Assembly (NCBI GenBank): GCA_009838645.1 | Contig: VXRC01000045.1 | Location: 71,983 to 129,191, forward strand | From: Gemmatimonadota bacterium | GTDB lineage: Bacteria > JAAXHH01 | Length of the DNA stretch: 57,209 nt | Direction: 5' to 3' | Shown: positions 16,126 to 24,310 of the stretch, piece by piece | How the letters are laid out: each line of letters opens with the position of its first letter | Position numbering within the stretch: the first letter of the stretch is position 1 | Program-made: the position numbers and the translations under genes | Notes under the pieces: generated by a model | Told to the model about the DNA's origin: nothing | Seen by the model: the letters and a program-made list of their open reading frames with translations, nothing else | Database searches by the model: none

Positions 16126-16809
16126 ATGACGACCGCATCGGCGACAGAATCCATTACCGATCTCATGTGGTCGGAGACGGCCGCGATCTACGACGCGATC
16201 CTCGCCCACCCCTTCATCAAGGGGCTTACCTCCGGCGACCTCGACCGATCGGCCTTCGAATTCTACACCGTCCAGGACGCGCTGTATCTCAAGGACTACG
16301 CCCGGGCCCTGAGCCTCGCCGCGGTGAAGGCACCGGACGAGGACACCATCATCCTCTTCAACGAGCATGCCAAGGGATGTCTCGTGGAAGAACGGGCCAT
16401 GCAGGAGAACTTCTTCGACGTCTTCGGCCTGTCGTCGGAACAGGTCTGGGCTACGCCCAAAGCGCCGGTATGCCAGGCATATACGAGCTACCTGCTTTCC
16501 GTGGCCTATGGCCGGCCATTCCACGAGGTGGTGGCCGTGGTGCTCCCCTGCTACTGGATCTACTGGGAGGTGGGCAAGTTGCTGGCCGAGAAGGGTTCGC
16601 CCGATCCCATGTACCAGCAGTGGATCGACACCTACGCCGGCGATCAGTTCGCCGAGTGCGTCGTCGCCGTTCTGGAGATCACGAACCGGGTCGCACAGAG
16701 GCTCCCCGAGGAGGACCGCGAGGCCATGCTGGAGCACTACATTACGACCAGTCGCTATGAGTGGATGTTCTGGGATATGGGGTATCGGAAGGAACAGTGG
16801 CCGGTGTGA
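16126..16809 (+). CDS. tenA: TenA family thiaminase II / aminopyrimidine hydrolase
   Basis: 227 residues. All-helical heme-oxygenase-like fold that salvages thiamine breakdown products by hydrolysing aminopyrimidines. Seen: 'HPFIKGLTSGDL', 'YTVQDALYLKDYAR' with D51, 'HAKGCLVEE', the catalytic cysteine C142 in 'LPCYWIYWEVG', and the C-terminal 'SRYEWMFWDMGY'. The ATG follows AGGGAG at a good distance. No other thiamine genes are nearby. Some TenA proteins lack thiaminase activity, but the cysteine here is present. Confidence 0.92.
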   Translation: MTTASATESITDLMWSETAAIYDAILAHPFIKGLTSGDLDRSAFEFYTVQDALYLKDYARALSLAAVKAPDEDTIILFNEHAKGCLVEERAMQENFFDVFGLSSEQVWATPKAPVCQAYTSYLLSVAYGRPFHEVVAVVLPCYWIYWEVGKLLAEKGSPDPMYQQWIDTYAGDQFAECVVAVLEITNRVAQRLPEEDREAMLEHYITTSRYEWMFWDMGYRKEQWPV

Positions 16810-16950
16810 TAACAGGCCTGGTGTTCAGCGAGTACGTGTAAGAGTGGAGGGAAATGACAACGGAGCAGCAAGAAGCATCCTAATTACTTGATGTGGAAAT
16901 CTAGGTGAGTCTGGCTCGACATGTATTTATGAGCGAAAGGTGATATCGCA

Positions 16951-16985
16951 TTGACACGGGCAACTAATGTAATTACTATAATTAC
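16951..16985 (+). promoter_or_regulatory. Candidate promoter/operator of mazEF
   Basis: TTGACA (16951-16956) and TATAAT (16977-16982) are good boxes but lie 20 bases apart, longer than ideal. Two TAATTAC copies (16970-16976 and 16979-16985), 9 bases apart, overlap the -10 and could be the antitoxin binding sites. Confidence 0.4.
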
Positions 16986-17014
16986 GTGATAAGTCCACAG
17001 CGGGGGTGAAACGT

Positions 17015-17269
17015 ATGGACAAATCAACACGCATCAGGGAAATCAAACTGATTCCTATTGGGAACTCCAGAGGCATCCGCATTCCCAAGGCGCTGCTGGA
17101 CAAGTACGGATGGAGCGACAGACTGACGCTAGAAGAGATGGAGGAAAGCGTCGTCTTACGGGGCAAGGACGCTCATAACCTGTCCTGGGAGGAGACCTAC
17201 CGTGCCATGGCCGCGGAATCAGAGGACTGGAGCGACTTCGACGTCACCATAGCCGATGGATTGGATTGA
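17015..17269 (+). CDS. mazE: MazE-like AbrB-family antitoxin
   Basis: 84 residues with a swapped-hairpin AbrB DNA-binding segment ('LIPIGNSRGIRIPKALLDKYG') at the N-terminus and an acidic C-terminal tail ('ESEDWSDF') suited to blocking the toxin. ATG 17015 is chosen because GGGGG lies 8 bases upstream; a GTG at 17006 is an alternative. Its TGA shares one base with the ATG of the MazF gene. It should repress its own operon. Confidence 0.85.
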   Translation: MDKSTRIREIKLIPIGNSRGIRIPKALLDKYGWSDRLTLEEMEESVVLRGKDAHNLSWEETYRAMAAESEDWSDFDVTIADGLD

Positions 17270-17601
17270 TGGCCCCGTTTCCCCGGCGGTATGCCGTGTA
17301 TATGGCCGATTTGAATCCGACCAAAGGCGCTGAAATCCACAAGGTCAGGCCGGTGGTTATTGTCAGCCGCGATGAGATGAACCGGCACCTCGAGACTGTA
17401 GTCGTCTGTCCACTTACCTCTAAACTGCATCCACGCTGGCGAGGCCGTCTGCAAGTAAGGTTCGCGGACCGGTCCGCCGAGATAGCCGTTGACCAGATAC
17501 GCACCATCAGCAAGCAGCGTCTGGGCCAACACATCGACAGCCTTTCCTCCGACCGCGCGGCACAGTTGCGGCGCATCATCATCGAGATGTACGCAGAATA
17601 A
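17269..17601 (+). CDS. mazF: MazF/PemK-type endoribonuclease toxin
   Basis: 110 residues. The PemK/MazF barrel pattern is clear: 'YMADLNPTKGAEIHKVRPVVIVS' (split by family positions G, E, K, R-P), then 'VVVCPLTSKLHP' and 'VDQIRTISKQRL'. It is a ribosome-independent or ribosome-linked mRNA interferase held inactive by the upstream antitoxin. Start overlaps the antitoxin stop by one base (TGATG). Appears intact. Confidence 0.92.
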   Translation: MAPFPRRYAVYMADLNPTKGAEIHKVRPVVIVSRDEMNRHLETVVVCPLTSKLHPRWRGRLQVRFADRSAEIAVDQIRTISKQRLGQHIDSLSSDRAAQLRRIIIEMYAE

Positions 17602-17778
17602 CGGTTGGAACGGACGATGATAGACGCACCAGAGCCAGATAAGACAGCAGTGGTGTACGTCGCGGTTACGGCAGTGGGATAACTTCGAGGTTAATCATCG
17701 AACTTGCTTTCCTTAACGGTTACAATAGTACCCGGTGTAATGATCCATAATAGTCTATAATGGTCCGGCATGAACTGA

Positions 17779-18072
17779 ATGGGTGGCACATTGAATCAGC
17801 ACGAAGCTAAACCTTCACGAGTCTGGAAGGTAAGCGAGGCCAAGGCGCGGTTGTCCGAGATACTGCGCCTGTCGGAAGAAGAAGGCCCGCAACGCATCGG
17901 AACGCGCAGACCGTTCGTCGTGATTCCGGAACGTGTCTGGCGAGAGCGAAAGGAAGGTCCGCGGAAAGCGTTCGGTCAGTGGCTGTTGGAAAACATACCG
18001 CGCGGCACCAACCTGACCAAACCGGACCGCAGCACCAATCGCAAGACGCCATTCGCTGACGACGATGAATAA
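17779..18072 (+). CDS. Phd/YefM-type antitoxin
   Basis: 97 residues. 'VWKVSEAKARLSEILRLSEEEGPQRI' followed by 'RRPFVVIPERVW' is the Phd/YefM N-terminal dimer and DNA-binding pattern. A TATAAT at 17756-17761 lies just upstream, beside AATGATCC and AATGGTCC, possible operator half-sites. The stop codon overlaps the ATG of a VapC-type toxin that is now broken, so this antitoxin seems to have lost its partner. Confidence 0.8.
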   Translation: MGGTLNQHEAKPSRVWKVSEAKARLSEILRLSEEEGPQRIGTRRPFVVIPERVWRERKEGPRKAFGQWLLENIPRGTNLTKPDRSTNRKTPFADDDE

Positions 18073-18204
18073 TGAGCGGGTGCCTGCTGGACACCCATGT
18101 CGTTTCGGAACTGACGAGGGATGCTCAATGCGGTCGTCATACGGAACGACGGGCACTTCGATGGCCTCGGTGTCGATACCGTAAATCCGTGGAAGACGCC
18201 GTGA
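18072..18204 (+). pseudogene. vapC: VapC/PIN toxin remnant with internal deletion
   Basis: The first codons read 'MSGCLLDTHVVSELTR', the start of a VapC PIN domain with its first catalytic Asp. Directly after, in the +1 frame from 18121, comes 'VVIRNDGHFDGLGVDTVNPW', the end of a VapC. The roughly 80 codons of the middle are missing and the two ends are out of frame. The gene cannot make an active nuclease. Confidence 0.8.
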
Positions 18205-18391
18205 CCAAGCTCACCGAAGTGGACGTCGAGCAGCTGCCCTCGGCTGGCTTTCCGACCACTGCAGGACCGTGACCCACGACCCCCAAATCACCCCCGACAC
18301 CCCGAACATCGAGCTCGACACCTACGATCAGGTGGTGCAAAAGCAGCGGCTGTGAGACGCCCTCGCCGCATACAGCCCGCCCTACCCTCGT
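18201..18391 (+). pseudogene. hsdR: Remnant of a type I restriction endonuclease subunit (HsdR) N-terminus
   Basis: A GTG at 18201 opens 'VTKLTEVDVEQL', then a one-base deletion near 18230 shifts the frame to 'LGWLSDHCRTVTHDPQITPD' and on to 'TPNIELDTYDQVVQKQRL', a TGA (18353-18355) and 'DALAAYSPPYP'. This matches the well-known start of HsdR proteins (T-K-L-T-E, then E-Q-x-A-L-x-W-L, then P-D-I-x-P-D-T-P-N and Y-x-Q-V-V-L-x-x-R-L-R-D-A-L). Resemblance ends near 18391. Two lesions plus truncation make it non-functional. Confidence 0.75.
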
Positions 18392-18691
18392 ACGATATTT
18401 ACTGTTCAGCAAATATACCGTTTTTCTTGAAGCATGTGTTGTCTCCTAAACAGGACAACAAAAGCCATCCCACCGGCTGACGTTTCTTACAAGAATCCCT
18501 CGTTTTTCCCTACTAATCTACTACACAACCCTGAGAACGCAGTCTGAACGGACAGCCAGCCTGGCGCAGACTGGCTGCAGCCGGGCTGCATCAGAATCCG
18601 TCGTTTCCGAATCGTTGAAAACGTGTGCGTGGCGCGTGCGTGACGCGTGCGTGACGCGACTGTGGAAGCGACTCGGTGGAAAGGAAACGTC
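18392..18691. other. Intergenic region before the SF1 helicase
   Basis: About 300 bases between the HsdR remnant and the helicase. It holds no convincing gene. Near its end is an 11-bp tandem repeat (18622-18654), and 'GGAAAGG' precedes the helicase start. Possibly the scar where the restriction locus was replaced. Confidence 0.5.
18622..18654 (+). repeat. 11-bp tandem repeat, 3 units
   Basis: CGTGTGCGTGG, CGCGTGCGTGA and CGCGTGCGTGA in perfect 11-bp phase, about 40 bases before the helicase start codon. Confidence 0.7.
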
Positions 18692-20857
18692 ATGAGTGTC
18701 GATATCGTACGAGGTACCAGCCAAAAGCCCGTGTCAAGCGAAGCCCTGGTGGAGGTGGTTTCACAGCAGTCCGCATGGTCGGGGCGCTTGTTCATCGGCT
18801 ATCCGATTTACAGTACGTCCGAAGGACATCAGATGATTGACGCCCTGCTGGTTTCGGCTGATATGGGCGTGGTCGTTTTCGATCTTATCGAGGGGCGCGA
18901 AACGGGTGATTACGGGGCGCGGCAGGACGATTCGGCCAACAAGCTCGAAGCCCGGCTTAAAGTTCACCAGGCATTGATGCAGCGCCGGGACCTAATGGTT
19001 CCGATCCATACCATCTCATTCGCCCCCGCACTAAGCAACCCGGATTCACATCGTATCGGCGATTATCCGCTCGCGAACGCCTCTTCACTCAAACAGGAAT
19101 TGAACCGGTTCACCTGGTCATGTCCCCATGGCCAGGATATGCAGGATATGTGCGATAGGGTGCTGTCGGTAATCGAGCACATTTCCACGGCTCGAAAAGG
19201 CGAATTAAGTCGGAGCGTAACAGAGGAGGATTCGCGAGGCGCAAAGCTGGAAAAACTCGAGAAATCGATCGCGACACTGGACAACATACAAAGTCAAACC
19301 GTCCTGGAAACGGCCGAAGGCGTACAGCGCATTCGCGGTCTGGCGGGTTCGGGCAAGACCATCGTACTGGCGCTGAAAGCGGCTAACCTCCATGCACAAC
19401 ATCCTGACTGGCGCATCGCAGTCACCTTCAATTCACGTTCCCTCAAGGATCATTTTCGTCGCCTGATCGACAGCTTCTTCATGGACCAAACCGGCGAAGA
19501 GCCTGATTGGGATAGGCTGCGTATCGTAAACGCCTGGGGTTCCTGGCGGGGTAAAGAACGCGAGGGGATCTATCATGAGTTCTGTCGTCTGCACGGCATG
19601 GCGTTTCTCGATTTCGGAAGGGCGCGCAGCAGATTCGGACCAGGCAGGGAGTTCGAAGGTGCGTGCGAATATGCCCTTTCCTATGCTCGTGAACTCGAAC
19701 CGGTCTACGACGCGATATTCGTCGACGAGGCGCAGGATTTGCCGCCCATGTTTCTGAGACTTTGCTTCAAACTGCTCAAAGATCCCGGGAGACTGGTGTA
19801 CGCCTATGACGAACTGCAGAGTCTTCGTGGCAGTTCCCTGCCTTCTCCGGAGGAGATCTTCGGGAAGAACGAGGATGGATCGCCCAAAGTGCGGTTTGAC
19901 GACACCGGCCATCCCGCACCGCGGCGGGACATCATGCTGTCGAAATGTTACCGCAACTCGAAGCCGGTGTTGGCTACCGCTTTTGCCCTTGGATTCGGGA
20001 TCTACCGGAAACCGGCCCATGTGACGGAAACCGGTCTTGTCCAGATGTTCGACCGGGCTCATATCTGGGAGGACATCGGCTACAGGGTGCGGGCCGGTGC
20101 ACTGCGCGACGGCTCTGCAGTGACACTTGACCGTACAGAAGATACGAGTCCCGGATTCCTGGAAGACCATTCCGACCCCGATGACCTGGTCCGTTTTGTC
20201 ACCTTCAGAAACGCAGATGAACAGACGGACTGGCTGACGGAGGCCATCGCCGAAAACCTCAATAAGGACGAACTGCGACACGACGACATCATGGTCATCA
20301 ACCCCGATCCTCTTTCGACACGACTGACCGTCGAGCCGATACGCAGACGTTTGAAGGAATTGGGCATCCGATCCCATCTCGCCGGAGTAGACACGGATCC
20401 GAATACCTTCTTTCGACCGGGCAAAGCATCGGTGACCCTGACCGGAATCCACCGCGCCAAGGGCAACGAAGCCGGAATGGTCTATATCATCAATGCCCAG
20501 GACTGCCATTCAGCGGTTCGTAATCTGGCGAGCATACGTATTGGCCTGTTTACGGCGATAACGCGTAGCAAAGCGTGGGTTCGCGTGCTTGGTTTCGGCG
20601 AATCCATGGCCATGTTGAAAGCTGAGTATGAGAAACTGAAAGCGCGGCGTTTCGAGTTGCAGTTTACCTATCCGACTTCGGAGCAGCGGGAGCAACTGAG
20701 ACTCATTCACAGGGATAGGACCACGGCAGATTTCAAACGCTTCAGGAACCGCGACAGGTATCTGGATGACCTTCTGTATGAGCTCGAGTCCGGCGAAGTG
20801 CAGATCGAAGACCTGGACGAGAAGACGATTGCCCGGTTCAGGAATGTGCTGATGTAA
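18692..20857 (+). CDS. SF1 (UvrD/Rep-like) helicase with nuclease-like N-terminal domain
   Basis: 721 residues. Residues about 15-110 resemble a NERD-type nuclease-related domain ('GHQMIDALLVSADMGVVVFD'), with D50 and D64 but with Ile where the family's catalytic Lys would be. Walker A is 'GLAGSGKT' (216-223), Walker B 'VDEAQDLPP' (344-352), and 'LFTAITRSKAW' gives motif VI of the UvrD group. The start follows GGAAAGG. Base composition looks lower in GC than the catabolic genes to the left. It sits between a dead restriction gene and an AlbA_2 protein, so a defence or DNA-repair role is plausible, not shown. Confidence 0.85.
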   Translation: MSVDIVRGTSQKPVSSEALVEVVSQQSAWSGRLFIGYPIYSTSEGHQMIDALLVSADMGVVVFDLIEGRETGDYGARQDDSANKLEARLKVHQALMQRRDLMVPIHTISFAPALSNPDSHRIGDYPLANASSLKQELNRFTWSCPHGQDMQDMCDRVLSVIEHISTARKGELSRSVTEEDSRGAKLEKLEKSIATLDNIQSQTVLETAEGVQRIRGLAGSGKTIVLALKAANLHAQHPDWRIAVTFNSRSLKDHFRRLIDSFFMDQTGEEPDWDRLRIVNAWGSWRGKEREGIYHEFCRLHGMAFLDFGRARSRFGPGREFEGACEYALSYARELEPVYDAIFVDEAQDLPPMFLRLCFKLLKDPGRLVYAYDELQSLRGSSLPSPEEIFGKNEDGSPKVRFDDTGHPAPRRDIMLSKCYRNSKPVLATAFALGFGIYRKPAHVTETGLVQMFDRAHIWEDIGYRVRAGALRDGSAVTLDRTEDTSPGFLEDHSDPDDLVRFVTFRNADEQTDWLTEAIAENLNKDELRHDDIMVINPDPLSTRLTVEPIRRRLKELGIRSHLAGVDTDPNTFFRPGKASVTLTGIHRAKGNEAGMVYIINAQDCHSAVRNLASIRIGLFTAITRSKAWVRVLGFGESMAMLKAEYEKLKARRFELQFTYPTSEQREQLRLIHRDRTTADFKRFRNRDRYLDDLLYELESGEVQIEDLDEKTIARFRNVLM

Positions 20858-20930
20858 TAGCGATATCGACCCGTTTACTCCCCGAAAGATCAGTGTGTAT
20901 GACAGACCAGCGTGTATAGGAGACTATGGA

Positions 20931-22328
20931 ATGAATACCGAACAAATCATCCCCCTCACAGCCTCCGGCGAGTCCGAGACGCTGGAGTTCAAGGAGACGA
21001 CCGGAACTCGCCGGGAGGCGGCCAGGACAGTGTGTGCATTTCTGAATCAGGACGGCGGACAGGTGCTCTTCGGCGTGACGCGGGACGGAGGCGTCGTGGG
21101 TCAGCAGGTAGGCGAGCGCACAATCGAGGAGTTGAGCGCCGAGCTTCGGCAGATTGATCCTCCGGCGTTTCCGACCGTCGAGCGGGAACCTTTGGGTGGT
21201 GGCCGTGAAGTCATCGTGGTCAGTACAGGCCGGGGACCGACGAGGCCATACATCTACCGTGGCAACGCCTACCGACGGGTCGGAAACACCACGCTGGCGA
21301 TGTCTCCGGACGAGTACAACCGGATGCTGTTCGAACGGATGCACAGCGAGCAGCGCTGGGAAAATCAGCCTGCCGCAGGATGGTCGATCAACGACCTCGA
21401 CGTGGCGGAGATTCGACGGGTCGTCGCTGAGGGCGTTCGGCGCGGCCGCATGGATGAGCCACCGAGCAGGGAGCCGGCCGATCTGCTGCGAGGACTCGGT
21501 CTGCTACACGATGGCGTATTGCTTCGAGCCGCAACCGTGCTGTTCGGCAACGGCGATCGGCTGGAGGTAGATATGCCGCAATGCCTGCTTCGCGTGGCCC
21601 GCTTCCGGGGTACTGACAAGATGCAGTTTCTGGACAATCGCCAGTTCAACGGCAACGCCTTCACGCTCCTTGCGAACGCGGAACGTTTCCTGCGCGACAG
21701 CCTGCCGATCGCCGCTCGGTTCGAAGAAGATCGCTTCGACCGTATCGACGAACCGCTTTATCCACCACTTGCGACGCGGGAGGCACTCGCGAACGCGTTG
21801 TGCCATCGCGGTTATTCCATTGGCGGAGGCTCTATTGGCGTGGCGATCTACGATGATCGCCTGGAGATTACGTCCGCTGGTTCACTGCACTTCGGCTTGA
21901 CGCCGGAAAAGCTGTTCGTTCCGCACGAATCACGTCCGTGGAATCCACTAATCGCCCGCGCTTTCCATCGACGGGGGATCATCGAGGAGTGGGGGCACGG
22001 AACGCTGAAGATGTCGGACCTGACCAGCGCGGCCGGACTCCCCATGCTCGAAATCGAAGACGACGGCTGGTGCGTCACGGTGCGGTTCCGACACGGGCAG
22101 TACGTGCCTCAGCGGCGTGGTGGAAAAGCAAATTTCTCCGAACGACAGGAAATGATACTTGCCTTACTGGCCAGCACGGAAGATGGTTTGACGCGCCGTG
22201 AAATCCACGCCCGATTGGGCCCTTCTGTCAGCGAGCGTCAAGTGCGTAGAGCACTGGAGGAGTTACAAAACCACGGGCTGGTCGTGTCCCCTGGGCGAGG
22301 AAAATCGGGGCGGTGGAAACGCGCGTAG
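20931..22328 (+). CDS. AlbA_2 (Schlafen-like) domain ATP-binding regulator
   Basis: 465 residues. Residues 8-130 form an AlbA_2/Schlafen-type domain ('ESETLEFKETTG', 'VCAFLNQDGGQVLFGV', 'YIYRGNAYRRVGNTT'). A middle region with 'LATREALANALCHRGYS' and 'IEEWGHGTLKM' matches the HATPase_c_4 domain usual in this family. The C-terminus (about 400-465) is a winged helix ('LTRREIHARLGPSVSERQVRRALEEL' pattern). The ATG has AGGAG 8 bases upstream. Likely a DNA- or RNA-binding regulator; often found in mobile or defence regions. Follows the helicase by 73 bp on the same strand. Confidence 0.85.
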   Translation: MNTEQIIPLTASGESETLEFKETTGTRREAARTVCAFLNQDGGQVLFGVTRDGGVVGQQVGERTIEELSAELRQIDPPAFPTVEREPLGGGREVIVVSTGRGPTRPYIYRGNAYRRVGNTTLAMSPDEYNRMLFERMHSEQRWENQPAAGWSINDLDVAEIRRVVAEGVRRGRMDEPPSREPADLLRGLGLLHDGVLLRAATVLFGNGDRLEVDMPQCLLRVARFRGTDKMQFLDNRQFNGNAFTLLANAERFLRDSLPIAARFEEDRFDRIDEPLYPPLATREALANALCHRGYSIGGGSIGVAIYDDRLEITSAGSLHFGLTPEKLFVPHESRPWNPLIARAFHRRGIIEEWGHGTLKMSDLTSAAGLPMLEIEDDGWCVTVRFRHGQYVPQRRGGKANFSERQEMILALLASTEDGLTRREIHARLGPSVSERQVRRALEELQNHGLVVSPGRGKSGRWKRA

Positions 22329-22345
22329 AGGCGTAGATGAATCTA

Positions 22346-22389
22346 AGGGGCGTTATAGGGGCGTTATAGGGGCGTTATAGGGGCGCGAT
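22346..22389 (+). repeat. 11-bp tandem repeat, 4 units
   Basis: AGGGGCGTTAT three times exactly, then AGGGGCGCGAT, in perfect 11-bp phase, beginning 17 bases after the stop codon of the AlbA_2 gene. Confidence 0.85.
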
Positions 22390-22534
22390 ATGAGTTTAGT
22401 CGGCGTCAAGAGATGCATACACAACATGCACAAGTCAGAACGCCTTCCTACACTCCACTACAGACGTACTTTGACCAAAGTTCTGGTTGACCAAACTTCT
22501 GGTTCGGAACTGAGCTGCACAGAATGGTTTACGT

Positions 22535-23365
22535 TCAATCGTTTCCGATCAGGTTCCCGAGAATGCTCACCAACGCCCGTCCCGGTCCATTTTCCGCATA
22601 ACCCGCGAGTTCGAACTTCCGGTTTCCTTTTCTGCGCACCACGATCTCACTCCAGAAGAAGAAACCCTCCTTCAAACGGACTTCCACCAGGTCGCCGATG
22701 TCATAGAGGGTCCCGGTGTTGTTGTTGACCAGGTGGTTCGACCGGGTGATGGCCATGCCTTCCTCGCCGGAACCGTCGATATCGTAGAACACCAGCAGAT
22801 CGTTCACCGTCGCGGCCGCACCGCAGAAACGATGGTTAAGCTGCAAAGCAACGATGAAGTTCGCCGCCCGATCGGCGTCGATATCGGGGTAAACGTACAG
22901 GCCGGCCCTGGAATCGGTCCAGATGCCGCGAGCGGCCTGCCGGACACGTTGTACAGCCGGATCGGCTGACGACCCGGCTCCCGTGCCGCTGGAGTCGTCG
23001 GTCCGGGAAGCGCCGGTTCGACCTGACGCGCCGGGTCGGGAGGCGCCGGACCGGGAATACTCCTCTCGGGTATGGGAAGATTGCGAGGAAGAACGGTATC
23101 GCGGAGGCGACTGGCGTTGCGAAGTTGTCCGGTAAGGCGACCCGGTTGACGAAGATCTCCGCAGGTTTTTCGGATTGCGGACGAGCCACTGGTAGGCCTC
23201 GTTGATCTCCGTGAACTTTGCGGTGGCCCGGTCTTTTACCCGGTCGGGCACCTTGTCCGGATGCCAGATCAGCGCCAGTTCCCGGTACGATTTCTTCACG
23301 TCATCAAGCGACGCGCCCGGAGCGAGGTCGAGCGAATGCAGCGCTCTGTTGGTGGTATCATCCAT
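22535..23365 (-). CDS. DnaJ-domain protein with low-complexity linker and unidentified C-terminal domain
   Basis: 276 residues. J-domain at 5-65 with the HPD triad (35-37, 'IWHPDKV') that stimulates DnaK ATPase. A Ser/Arg/Gly-rich linker (about 70-135, with repeated 'GAS' units such as 'RPGASGRTGAS') follows. The C-terminal 130 residues ('LLVFYDIDGSGEEGMAIT', 'LVEVRLKEGFFFWSEIVV') have a beta-rich pattern like small bacterial PH-like domains; this is a by-eye suggestion. There is no Cys-rich zinc domain, so it is not a canonical DnaJ. Divergent from the PhyH at 23477. Confidence 0.8.
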   Translation of the reverse strand: MDDTTNRALHSLDLAPGASLDDVKKSYRELALIWHPDKVPDRVKDRATAKFTEINEAYQWLVRNPKNLRRSSSTGSPYRTTSQRQSPPRYRSSSQSSHTREEYSRSGASRPGASGRTGASRTDDSSGTGAGSSADPAVQRVRQAARGIWTDSRAGLYVYPDIDADRAANFIVALQLNHRFCGAAATVNDLLVFYDIDGSGEEGMAITRSNHLVNNNTGTLYDIGDLVEVRLKEGFFFWSEIVVRRKGNRKFELAGYAENGPGRALVSILGNLIGND

Positions 23366-23476
23366 ACATGGTTATTTAAGTCATTCAAAGGGTTGTCTCA
23401 AGCGATTTTTGCCGGTATATTCAAGGTCGCCACCAGACCAGGTTCCACCCGCCAACGACATTTGAAAAGGTCGCCC

Positions 23477-24310
23477 ATGCCCATCACCGATGCCCTGCCC
23501 GACATGAAGCGGGAACTGCGTTTTTTCCCGGCAAGAAACGAGAACCCCAAAACGCTTTCGCGCGAACAGGTCGAGTTTTTCAACACAAACGGGTATCTCT
23601 GCCCTCTCGACGTCTTCTCCCCGCGGGAAGCCGAGGAGAACCGAGCGTATTTTGAAGACCTGATGGACCGCGCGGAGCAGGAAGGATACAACAGCTACTC
23701 CATCAACGGCTGGCAGCGGCATTGCGAGGGTATCTACAACCTGGCCATGAACCCGCGGATTCTGGACTACGCGGAAGACCTGGTCGGAGAAACGCTGATC
23801 TGCGAAATGACCCACTATTTCTGCAAGATGCCGGGCGACGTAAAGCGGGTGAGCTGGCACCAGGACGCGTCCTACTGGCCCCTGACCCCGAGCAAGGTGG
23901 TGACGATCTGGCTGGCCATCGACGACGTGGACGAGGAAAACGGGCCCATGACGGTCATCCCCGGTTCCCACCTCCACGGGCAGATCCCCTTCGAAAACAG
24001 CACGGATGCCGAACGCAACGTGCTGGGACAGACCGTCCACGACCCGCTCAGGTGGGGCGGTGATCCCGTGCCCTTCGTCATGAAGGCGGGCCAGATCTCC
24101 ATGCACACCGACCTGCTGCTGCACGGATCCGAGCCGAACGTATCCGACCGCCGGCGATGCGGCCTGACGATCCGGTACCTGCCGCCGGACGTGCGGGGCC
24201 GCTACCCGGAGTACCACCGGGCCGTAATCTGCCGCGGCAGCGATCCCTCCGGTTACTGGAGACCCGTACCCCGACCCGTCGGCGACGAAATTCCTCCACG
24301 CAATCGCTAG
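23477..24310 (+). CDS. PhyH family oxygenase
   Basis: 277 residues. Iron ligands H128 and D130 ('SWHQDASYW') and H216 ('LLHGSEPN'), with the arginine run 'DRRRCG' after it. 'AIDDVDEENGPMTVIPGSH' is the family signature. Start fixed at 23477 by a GAAAAGG site 6 bases upstream. This subtype ('WHQD.SYWP') belongs to a branch acting on small, unactivated metabolites; substrate unknown. Its 3' end meets the Ogt-Ada gene tail to tail with a few bases of overlap. Confidence 0.92.
   Translation: MPITDALPDMKRELRFFPARNENPKTLSREQVEFFNTNGYLCPLDVFSPREAEENRAYFEDLMDRAEQEGYNSYSINGWQRHCEGIYNLAMNPRILDYAEDLVGETLICEMTHYFCKMPGDVKRVSWHQDASYWPLTPSKVVTIWLAIDDVDEENGPMTVIPGSHLHGQIPFENSTDAERNVLGQTVHDPLRWGGDPVPFVMKAGQISMHTDLLLHGSEPNVSDRRRCGLTIRYLPPDVRGRYPEYHRAVICRGSDPSGYWRPVPRPVGDEIPPRNR

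Noticed and set aside
16038-16760. A 240-codon plus-strand frame starting before tenA
   Set aside because: It overlaps tenA in another frame and shows only shadow composition.
18072-18272. A 66-residue protein starting with a PIN motif
   Set aside because: After 16 codons it runs through the wrong frame of VapC and HsdR remnants; it is a product of deletion, not a gene.
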